The notes: generated from the letters alone by a model not told the origin. A stretch of 54,852 nucleotides of DNA from JBBECF01 sp040881945 (GCA_040881945.1 JBBECF010000208.1:1-54852), one strand, 5' to 3'; shown: positions 39,814-49,000, counted from the first letter of the stretch. Numbers and translations are program-made.

Positions 39814-42327
39814 ATGCGGCGCTCGTTTCCACTCTCCCGGACCGCGGGTCTCGGTGCCGCCGACCGTGGGCTGACCGATGCCGAAGCGGAGCAACGCCGG
39901 GCCCTCTACGGCCGCAACACCATCGTTGAAGCGCCGCCGTCCGGTTGGCGCAACGTCGCTCGCGACACCGTCCGTGATCCGATGATCTGGTTCCTCGCGG
40001 GGACCGCAGTGCTGTTCGTTTGGCTTGCGGAGTGGGCCGAGGCGGCCGTTCTCGCCGTCGCGCTCCTGCCGATCGCCGGCATGGATGCGTATTTGCACCG
40101 GCGCACCCAGGCGACGACGGAGGGGCTGAGCGGGCGCCTAGCCGCGCGGGCGAAGGTGGTGCGCGACAGCGCCGAGATCGACGTCGCGGCCCTCGATCTG
40201 GTGCCCGGCGATCTCGCGATCGTGGCCGAGGGACAACCCTTTCCGGCGGACGGCCTGATCGTGGCCGGCGACGGCCTGCAAGTCGACGAATCCACGCTGA
40301 CGGGCGAAGCCATGCCGGTGCGCAAGCGCGCGTTCGACGGCCCCTTGGCAGGCTCCGGCGAGATCGCGCCGGACGTCGTTCACTGGGGCGCGGCCGGGAC
40401 CCGGCTTCTGACCGGGGCGGCCAGGCTTCGCGTCGTCTATACGGGCGCCGACACGCACTACGGCCAGATCGTCCGTTCGGCTCGGGCGGGCGCGCACGAA
40501 CGCACGCCGCTGCAACAGGCGATCGGCGCGCTGGTCACCGTGCTGGTCGTCGTCGCGGCCATCCTGTGCATCGCGCTCGCGGGCATACGCTACGTCCAGG
40601 GATATGGCGCGCTCGATGCCGTCCTGAGCGCCGTGACGCTGGCCGTGGCCGCGCTGCCGGAGGAGTTTCCCATCGTCTTCACGTTCTTCCTCGGCGTTGG
40701 CGTCTATCGGCTGGCGCAGCGGCAGGCCCTGGTGCGGCGCGCCGTGGTCGTGGAGAACATCGGCCGCGTCACGTGCATCTGCACCGACAAGACCGGGACG
40801 CTGACCGAGGGCAAGCTTCATCTCGCCCATCGTCTGGTCTGCGAAGGTGTCGAACCCGATCTTCTCCTCCGGGTCGCGGCCACCGCGGCGCGGCCCGAGA
40901 GCGGTGATCCCCTCGATGCCCTGCTGCTCGAGGCGGCGGCGCCGTTCGAAGGCGTGCGTCTCGCGACCTTCCCCTTCACGGAGGACCGCCGCAAGGAGGT
41001 CGCCCTCGTCGCGACCGCGACGGGGGCGCTGCTGGCGGCCGCGAAGGGCGCGCCGGAGACGGTACTGGCCATGGCGCGGCTGGCCGACGCAGAGCGGGCT
41101 GCGTGGCTGGCGAAAACGCGGGAGCTCGCGACGACGGGGCACAAGGTGATTGCTTGTGCCTGGCGTCGCTTGGAGGCATGGCCGGGGGGCGAGCCGGATC
41201 GCGACTACGATCTCGTCGGTCTGCTGGCGTTCGAGGATCCCGTTCGCGAAGGCGTCGCCGAGGCCGTGGCCCGCGCACGGGCGGCCGGAATCCGCGTCAT
41301 CATGGTGACCGGCGACCATCCCGCCACGGCCGCGGCGATCGCGGCCGAACTGGGGATCGCGAGCGACGGCGCCCGCGTCATCGAAGGCGACGACCTGGCC
41401 GAGCGGCTGCGCCGCGACGGCGCCGATGCCGTTCGCGATGTCAACGTCGTTGCCCGCGCCATACCGGCCCAGAAGCTCGATCTCGTGCGCGCCCTGCAAC
41501 GGGCCGGGGAAATCGTGGCGGTCACGGGCGACGGCGTGAACGACGTGCCGGCGCTGCAGGGCGCCGATGTCGGCATCGCGATGGGGGAGCGGGGCACCCG
41601 CACGGCACGCGAAGTCGCCTCGATCGTGCTTCTCGACGACAATTTCCGGACCATCGTGCGGGCCATTGCCGAAGGGCGGCAGTTGTTCGTCAATCTGAAG
41701 CTCAGCTTCGCCTACCTGCTGATGGTGCACGCACCGCTCGTCGCCACGGCGGCGCTCATTCCGCTGTCCGGGTATCCGCTCCTGTATCTGCCGGCGCACA
41801 TCGTCTGGCTCGAGCTCATCATCCATCCGACCGCGCTGCTCGTGTTTCAACAACTGCCGTTGTCCGCCGAGCTCGGGATCGTGACCCGCCGGACCCGTTT
41901 GCGCGTCTTCGATTGGCAGGAGTGGGCGGTGGTCGGAACGGTCGGCGCGATGATCACGGTGCTGGTTCTGTTCGGCTATGACTACAGCCTGGGGGCGAAC
42001 CAGGACGTGGTGCACGCCCGCTCCATGGCGATGGTTGCCCTGATCATCGCCAGCGCGACCGTGACGGCGGCGCTGAGCGGGTTTCAGTCGCGCGCCGCCG
42101 TCGTCGCCGTCGCCGCGACGATCGGCTCGGCCATCGTCGTCGTGGAGCTGCGTCCGCTTGCGGACGTGCTGCATCTCAGTCCCCTCCACCCGACCGACTG
42201 GCTGATCGCCGCTTTCGGCGGGGCGTTGGCCGGTTCCATGTCCGCCCTGATCCCGGTCTGGCAGCGTCGAACGAGCGTCGGGCGCGACTCGCTCGGTGGG
42301 GCGTCCCGAACGTCCGGCCATCCGTGA
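39814..42327 (+). CDS. P-type cation-transporting ATPase (P2/Ca-type-like)
   Basis: An 837-residue inner-membrane pump. Motifs in order: TGEAMPVRKRAFDG (actuator), VAALPEEFPIVFTFFLGVGV (M4, with PEEFP in place of the PEGL of SERCA), phosphorylated Asp325 in CTDKTGTLTEGKLH, AKGAPETVL (nucleotide-binding), and TGDGVNDVPALQGADVGIAM (hinge). About eight to ten membrane segments are visible. PEEFP-type pumps are common in bacteria; calcium, manganese or another divalent cation are candidates. It is divergent from the lyase gene. Confidence 0.9.
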   Translation: MRRSFPLSRTAGLGAADRGLTDAEAEQRRALYGRNTIVEAPPSGWRNVARDTVRDPMIWFLAGTAVLFVWLAEWAEAAVLAVALLPIAGMDAYLHRRTQATTEGLSGRLAARAKVVRDSAEIDVAALDLVPGDLAIVAEGQPFPADGLIVAGDGLQVDESTLTGEAMPVRKRAFDGPLAGSGEIAPDVVHWGAAGTRLLTGAARLRVVYTGADTHYGQIVRSARAGAHERTPLQQAIGALVTVLVVVAAILCIALAGIRYVQGYGALDAVLSAVTLAVAALPEEFPIVFTFFLGVGVYRLAQRQALVRRAVVVENIGRVTCICTDKTGTLTEGKLHLAHRLVCEGVEPDLLLRVAATAARPESGDPLDALLLEAAAPFEGVRLATFPFTEDRRKEVALVATATGALLAAAKGAPETVLAMARLADAERAAWLAKTRELATTGHKVIACAWRRLEAWPGGEPDRDYDLVGLLAFEDPVREGVAEAVARARAAGIRVIMVTGDHPATAAAIAAELGIASDGARVIEGDDLAERLRRDGADAVRDVNVVARAIPAQKLDLVRALQRAGEIVAVTGDGVNDVPALQGADVGIAMGERGTRTAREVASIVLLDDNFRTIVRAIAEGRQLFVNLKLSFAYLLMVHAPLVATAALIPLSGYPLLYLPAHIVWLELIIHPTALLVFQQLPLSAELGIVTRRTRLRVFDWQEWAVVGTVGAMITVLVLFGYDYSLGANQDVVHARSMAMVALIIASATVTAALSGFQSRAAVVAVAATIGSAIVVVELRPLADVLHLSPLHPTDWLIAAFGGALAGSMSALIPVWQRRTSVGRDSLGGASRTSGHP

Positions 42328-42355
42328 TGCCTGCCGCCGTCGGGCGGCGCCGTCC

Positions 42356-42384
42356 TTGACAAGTCCGCGGGGTTTATTTAACTA
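42356..42384 (+). promoter_or_regulatory. Promoter of the ArsR-SRPBCC operon
   Basis: TTGACA at 42356-42361, a 17-bp spacer and TAACTA at 42379-42384 form a strong sigma-70 promoter. The -10 lies inside the palindromic operator. The predicted transcript start (about 42391) is downstream of the ATG at 42384, which supports translation from 42411. Confidence 0.7.
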
Positions 42385-42397
42385 TGTGGTTAAATAA
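42374..42397. promoter_or_regulatory. Operator of the ArsR repressor, TTATTTAAC-N6-GTTAAATAA
   Basis: A perfect inverted repeat with 9-bp arms (42374-42382 and 42389-42397) over the -10 region. ArsR proteins paired with SRPBCC genes bind such AT-rich palindromes. It indicates autorepression of both genes. Confidence 0.8.
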
Positions 42398-42410
42398 GGA
42401 TTCGACGACG

Positions 42411-42767
42411 ATGCGATCCGCCGATCCCTTGAGCGCCACCTTCGCCGCCCTCTCCGACCCGACCCGCCGCGCGATCCTGGCGCGGCTGACCGCCGGCGAA
42501 GCCTCGGTCGGCGACCTCGCGGCCCCCTTCGACATGAGCCTGCCGGCGGTCTCCAAGCACCTGAAGGTGCTGGAGAACGCCGAGCTGATCGTGCGCAGCC
42601 GCGACGGCCAGTGGCGCCCGTGCCGGCTGCACGCCGCGCCGCTCAAGGACGCCGCCGACTGGATCGACCGCTATCGCCGGTTCTGGGAGGACAGCTTCGA
42701 TCGTCTGGCCGACTACCTCCGGCAGCATCGGCACGGCAAGGGAGACCCCGACAATGGCAAGGACTAA
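42411..42767 (+). CDS. ArsR-family transcriptional repressor
   Basis: A 118-residue winged-helix repressor: LSDPTRRAILARLTAGEASV, then the recognition helix MSLPAVSKHLKVLENAELIV and wing RSRDGQWRPCRL. No metal-binding Cys motif is seen, as in other ArsR proteins paired with SRPBCC genes. The start at 42411 is chosen because the upstream ATG at 42384 lies within the operator and before the likely transcript start; AAGGA precedes it. It overlaps the SRPBCC gene by 14 bp. Confidence 0.9.
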   Translation: MRSADPLSATFAALSDPTRRAILARLTAGEASVGDLAAPFDMSLPAVSKHLKVLENAELIVRSRDGQWRPCRLHAAPLKDAADWIDRYRRFWEDSFDRLADYLRQHRHGKGDPDNGKD

Positions 42768-43227
42768 GCCCAAACCCGCGAAGACGGCGGACCGGACCAA
42801 GCGCGAACTGGTCCTCACGCGGGTCTTCGACGCGCCGCGCGAGAAGGTGTTCGGCGCCTGGACCGACCCAGCCAAGCTGGCCTGCTGGTTGGGCCCCAAA
42901 GGGTACACGGTGCCGCACTGCGAGATGGACGTGCGGCCGGGCGGTGCTTGGCGTACCTGCATTTGCTCACCCAAGGGTACCGACCACTGGGTGCAGGGCC
43001 GATACCGCGAGGTCGTCGCTCCGGAGCGCCTGGTCTTTACCTGGGCCTGGGAGGACGAGCACGGCAAGCCCGGCCACGAAACGGTCGTCGCCGTCGATTT
43101 CCGCGCGCGCGGCGACAAGACGGAGCTGACGCTGACGCACAGCGTGTTCGAGAGCGCGAAGTCGCGCGACGCGCATAAGTCGGGCTGGTCGAGCTCACTC
43201 GACTGCCTGGCCGAGTATCTGGCGTAG
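42754..43227 (+). CDS. SRPBCC-domain (AHSA1-like) protein
   Basis: A 157-residue START/Bet v1-like fold. ELVLTRVFDAPREKVFGAWT opens the family; PAKLACWLGPKGYTV, PGGAWRTCI and DHWVQGRYREVVAPERLVFT follow, with KSGWSSSLDCLAEYLA at the end. Such proteins bind small hydrophobic ligands; none is identified here. It overlaps the ArsR gene, forming the usual ArsR-AHSA1 pair. Confidence 0.9.
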   Translation: MARTKPKPAKTADRTKRELVLTRVFDAPREKVFGAWTDPAKLACWLGPKGYTVPHCEMDVRPGGAWRTCICSPKGTDHWVQGRYREVVAPERLVFTWAWEDEHGKPGHETVVAVDFRARGDKTELTLTHSVFESAKSRDAHKSGWSSSLDCLAEYLA

Positions 43228-43269
43228 GTGTGAGGAAAGCGAAAGAAGCAATTCTTGGGAGGACGAGCG

Positions 43270-43725
43270 ATGACTACACCGATCAAAGGCGGCTGCGCCT
43301 GCGGCGCGATCCGCTACGAAATCGCGGCCGAGCCGATCATGGCCGGCCATTGCCAATGCCGCGGCTGCCAGCGTGCGACCGGCGGCGGCCACGCCAGCGG
43401 GATTGCGTTCCCCAAGGCGGCGGTGAAGGTCACCGGCAGGCCGAAGTTCCACGACGTGAAGGCGGACAGCGGCAACACCGTGAGCCGCGGCTTCTGCCCG
43501 AGCTGTGGCTCATTCGTCATGGCGCGGAATTCCGGGATGCCGGATATGGCGACGATCGCCGCCGGCAGCCTGGACGATCCGAGCGTGTTCAAGCCGCGGA
43601 TGGTAGTCTTCACACGCAGCGCCCAGCCTTGGGACCGCATGGACCCGGAGCTACCCAAGTTTGCCAAGATGCCGGAAATGCCGGCATCGCCGCCTGACCG
43701 GATTTCGCCTGCACGTTCGCGGTGA
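43270..43725 (+). CDS. GFA/CENP-V-family zinc protein
   Basis: A 151-residue protein of the glutathione-dependent formaldehyde-activating (Gfa) family. Zinc cysteines: GGCACGAIRYE, HCQCRGCQRATGG and FCPSCGSFVMAR. The enzymatic role of most family members is uncertain. The start follows GGGAGGACGAG. It is in line with the ArsR-SRPBCC pair and the DUF899 gene, possibly a stress or detoxification run. The last 20 residues are less conserved-looking. A second family member lies at 51845. Confidence 0.87.
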   Translation: MTTPIKGGCACGAIRYEIAAEPIMAGHCQCRGCQRATGGGHASGIAFPKAAVKVTGRPKFHDVKADSGNTVSRGFCPSCGSFVMARNSGMPDMATIAAGSLDDPSVFKPRMVVFTRSAQPWDRMDPELPKFAKMPEMPASPPDRISPARSR

Positions 43726-43733
43726 GGTTCCTC

Positions 43734-44435
43734 ATGAAGCGCCAAGTCGTGTCACCCGAGGAATGGCTTGTTTCCCGCAAGGGCCTCCTGGCGAAGGAGA
43801 AGGAATTCACCCGGCTTCGCGATCGACTGAGCGAGGAACGCCGCGAGCTTCCTTGGGTGAGAGTGGAGAAGACCTACGTCTTCGACGGGACGAACGGCAA
43901 GGAGGGCCTGTCGGACCTCTTCGCGGGCCGAAGCCAGCTCGTCGTCTATCACTTCATGTTCGACCCGGGCTGGGAGGAAGGTTGCAAAAGCTGCTCCTTC
44001 TGGGCGGACAACTACGGCGGCGCCATCGCGCACTTGAATCAGCGCGACGTGACGATGGTCACCGTTTCCAAGGCGCCCTTGGCCAAGCTCGAAGCGTTCA
44101 GGAAGCGGATGGGGTGGATGTTCAAGTGGGTGTCGTCGTCCGCGACCGATTTCAACCGCGACTACGGCGTCTCCTTCACGCCGGATGAACGTGAAAGCGG
44201 TCAGGCCTTTTATAACTACCGACTCGGCCATATTGGCGGTGAAATGCCGGGCCTCAGCGTTTTCCATAAAGACGGAAGCGGCGCGATCTTCCACGCCTAT
44301 TCCTGCTATGCGCGCGGCCTCGACATGTTCAACTCGGCCTGCCAACTTCTCGATCTCGTCCCGAAGGGGCGCGACGAGGCCGACCTGCCCTACACCATGG
44401 CGAGGGTGCGCCACCACGACCGGTATGACCGGTGA
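43734..44435 (+). CDS. DUF899 thioredoxin-like protein
   Basis: A 233-residue protein of the DUF899 family, a thioredoxin fold. VSPEEWLVSRKGLLAKEKEF and TRLRDRLSEERRELPWVRVE are the family N-terminus; FMFDPGWEEGCKSCSFWADN carries the CxxC pair, and SVFHKDGSGAIFHAYSCYAR a later Cys. The reaction is unknown. GTG at 43722 is an alternative start. It lies 8 bp after the GFA gene. Confidence 0.9.
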   Translation: MKRQVVSPEEWLVSRKGLLAKEKEFTRLRDRLSEERRELPWVRVEKTYVFDGTNGKEGLSDLFAGRSQLVVYHFMFDPGWEEGCKSCSFWADNYGGAIAHLNQRDVTMVTVSKAPLAKLEAFRKRMGWMFKWVSSSATDFNRDYGVSFTPDERESGQAFYNYRLGHIGGEMPGLSVFHKDGSGAIFHAYSCYARGLDMFNSACQLLDLVPKGRDEADLPYTMARVRHHDRYDR

Positions 44436-44460
44436 CGAACGGCGATTGAGGAGGAAACGT

Positions 44461-45129
44461 ATGACGATCGAAGTCTTCTGGGGCAGCGGCAGCCCGTTTT
44501 CGTGGCGCGTGCTGCTGACGCTCGAGGTCAAGGGCGTCGCCTACACGTCGCGGCAGCTCGAGTTCTCGAAGAAGCAACACAAGGCGCCCGACTACCTCGC
44601 CCTCAACCCGCGCGGCAAGGTGCCGACGCTGCGCGACGGCGATTACGTGTTGCCGGAGTCGCTCGCCATCATGGCCTATCTCGACCGCCGCTTTCCCGAG
44701 CCGGTGCTGTTCGGTCGCACCGCCGAGGCGGCCGGGCGGGTGTGGAAGGCGATTGCGGACTGCGACCACTATTTCGACCCGGCGGCGGGCCGCATCATCG
44801 GTCCTCTCATCTTCGGCGGCGTCGCCGAGAAGTCGGAGGACATGCGTGAAGCGGCAGCCGAAGTGCATGCCGAGCTCGCGGCAATGGAGAAGGCCGTCGC
44901 CGCGCGCGACTGGCTCGCGGGCGACGCGCTCTCCGCCGCCGATATCGCCGTCTATCCGTTCGTCGAGCTGCTCCTGCGCGTCGCCGGACGGGAGGCGGCG
45001 CGGCCGCTCGATCTCCGGCTCCTGCCGTTCGGCACGCGCTACCCGGCGCTCGAGGCGTGGCGCCAGCGGATTGGCGGTCTGCCCGGTTACGCCCGCACCT
45101 ATCCGCCCCATTGGCGCGAGGCGGCGTGA
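44461..45129 (+). CDS. Glutathione S-transferase
   Basis: A 222-residue cytosolic GST. The N-terminal thioredoxin domain has GSGSPFSWRVLLTLEVKGV (the catalytic Ser position), LNPRGKVPTLRDGD (cis-Pro) and LPESLAIMAYLDRRFPEP (glutathione-binding Glu-Ser). The C-terminal helical domain includes GDALSAADIAVYPFVELLLR (N-capping box). A GAGGAAACGT ribosome-binding region precedes it. It closes the run of possible detoxification genes from 42.4 kb. Confidence 0.92.
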   Translation: MTIEVFWGSGSPFSWRVLLTLEVKGVAYTSRQLEFSKKQHKAPDYLALNPRGKVPTLRDGDYVLPESLAIMAYLDRRFPEPVLFGRTAEAAGRVWKAIADCDHYFDPAAGRIIGPLIFGGVAEKSEDMREAAAEVHAELAAMEKAVAARDWLAGDALSAADIAVYPFVELLLRVAGREAARPLDLRLLPFGTRYPALEAWRQRIGGLPGYARTYPPHWREAA

Positions 45130-45199
45130 GCTTGGGGTAATGAGCGAAGCGACCGCGGGTGAGGGGGTGGGTCGATAGGTCGCGCCGCCTGCCTCATAC

Positions 45200-45604
45200 C
45201 TATGGCGCGATGATTTGCAGCGTGGGGAAATAAGTGCGATAGCGCGTCGCGTCGCGCGTCAGCAGGCGGTATCCCATCACGGCGGCGTGGGCGCCGATGT
45301 AGAAGTCGGGCAGGGGCGAGGCGCGTTCGCCGCCGCGCCGGCGATAGGCCAGGAAGGCCTTGCCGGCGAGAAAGGCCGCCTCGTACGGCAACGGGTCGCG
45401 CCGAAACAGCCGTTCGGGAATGGCCGCTTCGAGGTCCTCGACCCGCCGATAGCCGACGGAGACTTCGGCATAGATCAATGGGTTGATCACGAGCGCGGCG
45501 GCGTCCGCGATCATGGCGAGGGTTGCGCCCGCCCAGCTTCCCCAATCGGGATCGGCCGTCGCCACGTCGAGGAGGACGTTGCTGTCGACCAGGACGGCGG
45601 TCAT
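45200..45604 (-). CDS. VapC-type PIN toxin
   Basis: A 134-residue PIN ribonuclease with acidic residues Asp7 (VLVDSNVLLDV), Glu47 (LIYAEVSVGY), Asp100 (PLPDFYIGAHA) and Asp118 (LLTRDATRYRTYFP). It overlaps the antitoxin stop by 4 bp. Unlike the fused toxin at 8527, it has the usual length. Confidence 0.9.
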   Translation of the reverse strand: MTAVLVDSNVLLDVATADPDWGSWAGATLAMIADAAALVINPLIYAEVSVGYRRVEDLEAAIPERLFRRDPLPYEAAFLAGKAFLAYRRRGGERASPLPDFYIGAHAAVMGYRLLTRDATRYRTYFPTLQIIAP

Positions 45605-45834
45605 TCGCCGCGCGTCAACGCCATGATTTCATCGGTCGACATCTTGACCGTGGCGCTGCCGCGGAGCCGACGGACAACGTCTTCGCCACGGCCGCCGCGC
45701 TTCCTCGGCTTCGCCTTGACGAGGCGTACGCCGCTGCCGTCCATCACGAAATCGACCTCGGTGTTCGGCAGCAGCCCGGCCTTCTCGCGGATTTCCGCCG
45801 GGATGGTCACCTGCCCCTTGGACGTGATGCGCAT
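45601..45834 (-). CDS. AbrB-type antitoxin (VapB/MazE-like)
   Basis: A 77-residue swapped-hairpin antitoxin: MRITSKGQVTIPAEIREKAG is the SpoVT-AbrB DNA-binding fold, followed by LLPNTEVDFVMDGSGVRLV. The C-terminal SATVKMSTDEIMALTRGE would bind the toxin. Perfect palindromic operator upstream. Confidence 0.92.
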   Translation of the reverse strand: MRITSKGQVTIPAEIREKAGLLPNTEVDFVMDGSGVRLVKAKPRKRGGRGEDVVRRLRGSATVKMSTDEIMALTRGE

Positions 45835-45846
45835 GGGTTGTCCTCT

Positions 45847-45866
45847 TACTCTTACGCGTAAGAGTA
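45847..45866. promoter_or_regulatory. 20-bp perfect palindromic operator of the VapBC pair
   Basis: TACTCTTACGCGTAAGAGTA, 12 bp before the antitoxin start. On the minus strand, TTGACG (45889-45884), a 17-bp spacer and TACTCT (45866-45861) make a promoter whose -10 is the operator edge, fitting autoregulation. Confidence 0.85.
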
Positions 45867-45906
45867 GGGAACGCCGCGCGCTGCGTCAATGCCGAAGCGC
45901 CCTGCC

Positions 45907-47244
45907 TCACACCCACGGGCAGTGGCTGTTGGACGAGCCGAAGCTGCGGCCCTTGGCGAAGCGTGAGAAGGCGAAGGGTTCGAGCTCGGCGACCTTGTTG
46001 CCGCCGACCAGAAGGCGGGCGACGAGCTTGCCGACCCCGGTCATCTTGAAGCCGTGGTTCGAATCCGCGATCATGTAGACGTTGGGCAGGATCCAGTCGA
46101 AGATCGGCACGTTGTCCGGCGTGAAGGCGCCGATGCCGCCGTTGCGCCGCTTGCGGAAGTTCTTGCGGTGGCCCTTGAAGCGCGGCATGAGCTGGGCCAT
46201 CGCCGAGGTCAGGTAGTCGGCGAACCCGGGCTCGGCCTGGTACTCATCGTTGGCGTGGCCATAGGGGTCGAGCGTCGCCGTCGGCCCGATCTTGATCGGG
46301 ATCGCGCCGCCCTGCACGCCCGGCCGGTCCATGCGCTCGGCGCCGTTCTTCCAGTAGACGTAGAGGTGGTCGGCGAGCTCGCGGCCGGTGCCGTCCTCGA
46401 TCACCGGCGTCGTCATCAGCTCGACATGCAGCACCGGCGGGTCGCGGTCCTCGGCGGTGCGGTAGGGCCGGTCGATATAGACCTCGCCTTCCAAGAGGCG
46501 CCAATAGGTCCACATGTCCCTGCCCGCGACCTTGTTGCCGTCGGCATAGGTCATGTCGAGCGTCGGCGGCAGGCCGAGCATGTCCCAATGCTTGCCGGTC
46601 CAGGCGCCGAGGCCGAGCACGACCGCCTCGCAGGCGATATCGCCGCGGTTGGTGTGCAGCTTTGCCACACGGCCCTGGCGCAGGTCGTACCCCAGCACCT
46701 CGACGCCCGAGAGCACGCGCACCCCGTGGTCGGCGCATTTCTGGGCGAGGCCCGCGATCGCCTGGCGCGTTCCGGCATAGCCGCTGATCTTCTCGTGCAG
46801 CGCGACCTCGATGCCGTCGGTGTTGAAGTCGGGCCAGATCTTCTTGAGGAATTTCTTGGCGTCGGCGCCGGCATAAAGATCGGAATGGTAGTCGACGCGG
46901 CGCTGGCTGGCGTGCAGGCGCTCGTAGTCGGCGAGCTGGTTGCCTTCGCCGGCCGAGACATAGCCGACCTGCTGGAAGCCGAAGGCGACCGGGTCGTAGG
47001 TCCAGACATCGACCGAATGGCGCAGGATCGCGTGCAGCGGCTCGGTCATGTAGAGGTTGCGCACGCAGCCGCAGGCGATGCCGCTGGCGCCGGCCCCGGG
47101 CCCGGTCTTGTCGAGGACGACGACGTCACCGCCCGACCCGCACCCCTTCGCCTTCAGCTCCATGGCCAAATGCCAGGCCGTGCTCAGGCCGTGGATGCCG
47201 GCGCCGACGACGGCGTAGGTAACGGCGGACGGGAAGGCGGTCAT
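45907..47244 (-). CDS. FAD-dependent oxidoreductase, sarcosine-oxidase-beta/DAO type
   Basis: A 445-residue DAO-fold flavoprotein. The start TYAVVGAGIHGLSTAWHLAM is the FAD Rossmann motif; GPGAGASGIACGCVRNLYMT is the covalent or close FAD loop; the C-terminus reads NHGFKMTGVGKLVARLLVGG. It resembles oxidases or dehydrogenases of N-methylated amino acids (sarcosine, dimethylglycine). It is divergent from an MttB-family methyltransferase, which supports N-methyl compound catabolism, but the substrate is not known. Confidence 0.88.
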   Translation of the reverse strand: MTAFPSAVTYAVVGAGIHGLSTAWHLAMELKAKGCGSGGDVVVLDKTGPGAGASGIACGCVRNLYMTEPLHAILRHSVDVWTYDPVAFGFQQVGYVSAGEGNQLADYERLHASQRRVDYHSDLYAGADAKKFLKKIWPDFNTDGIEVALHEKISGYAGTRQAIAGLAQKCADHGVRVLSGVEVLGYDLRQGRVAKLHTNRGDIACEAVVLGLGAWTGKHWDMLGLPPTLDMTYADGNKVAGRDMWTYWRLLEGEVYIDRPYRTAEDRDPPVLHVELMTTPVIEDGTGRELADHLYVYWKNGAERMDRPGVQGGAIPIKIGPTATLDPYGHANDEYQAEPGFADYLTSAMAQLMPRFKGHRKNFRKRRNGGIGAFTPDNVPIFDWILPNVYMIADSNHGFKMTGVGKLVARLLVGGNKVAELEPFAFSRFAKGRSFGSSNSHCPWV

Positions 47245-47346
47245 GGCACGGGTCTCCGGCGAGAGGGGCGGTGGCGGGCAAGTCGTATATAAAACCGGCC
47301 GCGACTGTTGTACAGATGTCGTCGATCGGCCGATCGGGGAGGACGC

Positions 47347-48870
47347 ATGTCGCGAGACGGAAGACCGCGCCGCGAGCGCCGCGGCGGCGGGGTGGCCCAG
47401 CTTCCCTGGCGCAACCTGCGCAACCCCTACGGGCCGATCGAGGTCCTGAGCGCCGACCAGATCGAGGCGATCCACGACGCCTCGCTGCGCCTGCTCGAGG
47501 AGATCGGCATGGATTTCCTCGACGCCGAGGCGCTGGCCGTGCTGAAGGCAGCCGGGGCCGAGGTCGAGCCGGGCACGCAGCGGGTCCGCTTCGACCGCGG
47601 GCTGGTGCTGGAGAGCGTCGCCAAGACGCCGCGGGAGGTCACGTTGCACGCGCGCAACCCGGCGCGCAGCCTCGCCTTCGGCGGCAATAACGTCAATTTC
47701 GGCACGGTCGGCAGCGCGCCCAACGTCTCGGACCTGGACCGCGGCCGGCGGCCGGGCGGCTTCGCCGAGTATTGCGACCTGCTGCGCCTGTGCCAGAGCC
47801 TCAACATCGTGCATTTCGTCGCCGGCTACCCGGTCGAGCCGATCGACCTGCCGCCGGCGACCCGGCATCTCGACGCGCTTGCCGCCGCCGTCACGCTCAC
47901 CGACCGGATCGGGCACGCCTATTCGCTCGGCCGCCAGCGCATCGCCGACGCGATCGAGATCAACCGCATCGCCCGCGGCGTCTCGGCCGAGCGGCTGCGC
48001 GCCGAGCCGGGGCTGTTCTCGGTGGTCAACAGCAGCTCGCCGCTGCGCCTCGACGGACCCATGCTGCAGGGGCTGATGGAGATGGCGCGCTGGGGCCAGC
48101 CGGTCGTGCTGACGCCGTTCACGCTCTCCGGCGCGATGGCGCCGGCGACGCTCGCCGGCGCGCTGGCGCTACAGAACGCCGAGGCGCTGGCCGGCCTCGC
48201 CCTCATCCAGATGGTCGCGCCGGGGGTGCCGGCGATGTACGGCGGCTTCACCTCGAACGTGGACATGAAGAGCGGCGCCCCGGCCTTCGGCACGCCGGAA
48301 TATACCCGCGCCGCCATGGCCGGCGGCCAGCTCGCGCGCCGCTACAATCTGCCCTACCGCTCGTCCAACGCCTGCGCCGCCAACGCCGTCGACGCCCAGG
48401 CGGCCTACGAATCCGAGATGTCCCTGTGGGGCGCGGTGATGGGCGGCGCCAACATGGTGCTGCACGGCGCCGGCTGGATGGAAGGCGGCCTCGTCGCCTC
48501 CTACGAGAAGATGATCGTCGACGCCGAGATGCTGCAGATGATGGCGGAATTCCTGCAGCCGATCGAGGTGACCGAGGACACGCTGGGCCTCGACGCGATC
48601 CGCGAGGTCGGCCCCGGCGGGCATTTCTTCGGCTGCGCCCATACGCTAGCGCGCTACGAGACCGCGTTCTACGCGCCGCTGGTCTCCGACTGGCGCAATT
48701 TCGAGAGCTGGCGCGAGGCCGGCGCCCTCGACACGGCGCAGCGCGCGAACCGCGTCTGGAAGCAATTGCTCGCCGACTACCAGCCGCCGCCCCTCGACAA
48801 GGGCATCGACGAGGAATTGCGTGCCTTCGTCGCGCGCCGCAAGGAAGAAGGCGGCGTCGCCGCGCCGTGA
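47347..48870 (+). CDS. MttB-family (trimethylamine/glycine betaine) methyltransferase, non-pyrrolysine
   Basis: A 507-residue TIM-barrel protein of the MttB superfamily. It contains NPYGPIEVLSADQIEAIHDA, GYPVEPIDLPPATRHLDALA, SSPLRLDGPMLQGLMEMARW, TSNVDMKSGAPAFGTPEYTR and HFFGCAHTLARYETAFYAPL, all recalled from this family. No in-frame amber codon interrupts it, so it belongs to the non-pyrrolysine branch, such as glycine betaine methyltransferases. No corrinoid protein gene is adjacent; the methyl acceptor is unknown. The start at 47347 is chosen over 47308 (low-complexity extension). Confidence 0.88.
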   Translation: MSRDGRPRRERRGGGVAQLPWRNLRNPYGPIEVLSADQIEAIHDASLRLLEEIGMDFLDAEALAVLKAAGAEVEPGTQRVRFDRGLVLESVAKTPREVTLHARNPARSLAFGGNNVNFGTVGSAPNVSDLDRGRRPGGFAEYCDLLRLCQSLNIVHFVAGYPVEPIDLPPATRHLDALAAAVTLTDRIGHAYSLGRQRIADAIEINRIARGVSAERLRAEPGLFSVVNSSSPLRLDGPMLQGLMEMARWGQPVVLTPFTLSGAMAPATLAGALALQNAEALAGLALIQMVAPGVPAMYGGFTSNVDMKSGAPAFGTPEYTRAAMAGGQLARRYNLPYRSSNACAANAVDAQAAYESEMSLWGAVMGGANMVLHGAGWMEGGLVASYEKMIVDAEMLQMMAEFLQPIEVTEDTLGLDAIREVGPGGHFFGCAHTLARYETAFYAPLVSDWRNFESWREAGALDTAQRANRVWKQLLADYQPPPLDKGIDEELRAFVARRKEEGGVAAP

Positions 48871-48872
48871 CC

Positions 48873-48914
<42 letters not shown>

Positions 48915-49000
48915 TGGGTTGGGAGGGGGTAGTGGGGAAACTCGTGATCATGCCGCCCGGCGCCTATATTCTAGGACAAGGGTGAGTGGAGCGCGCGGTA

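Noticed and set aside
42384..42410. Upstream ATG as the start of the ArsR repressor
   Set aside because: It lies inside the operator and before the predicted transcript start; the ATG at 42411 has a ribosome-binding site.
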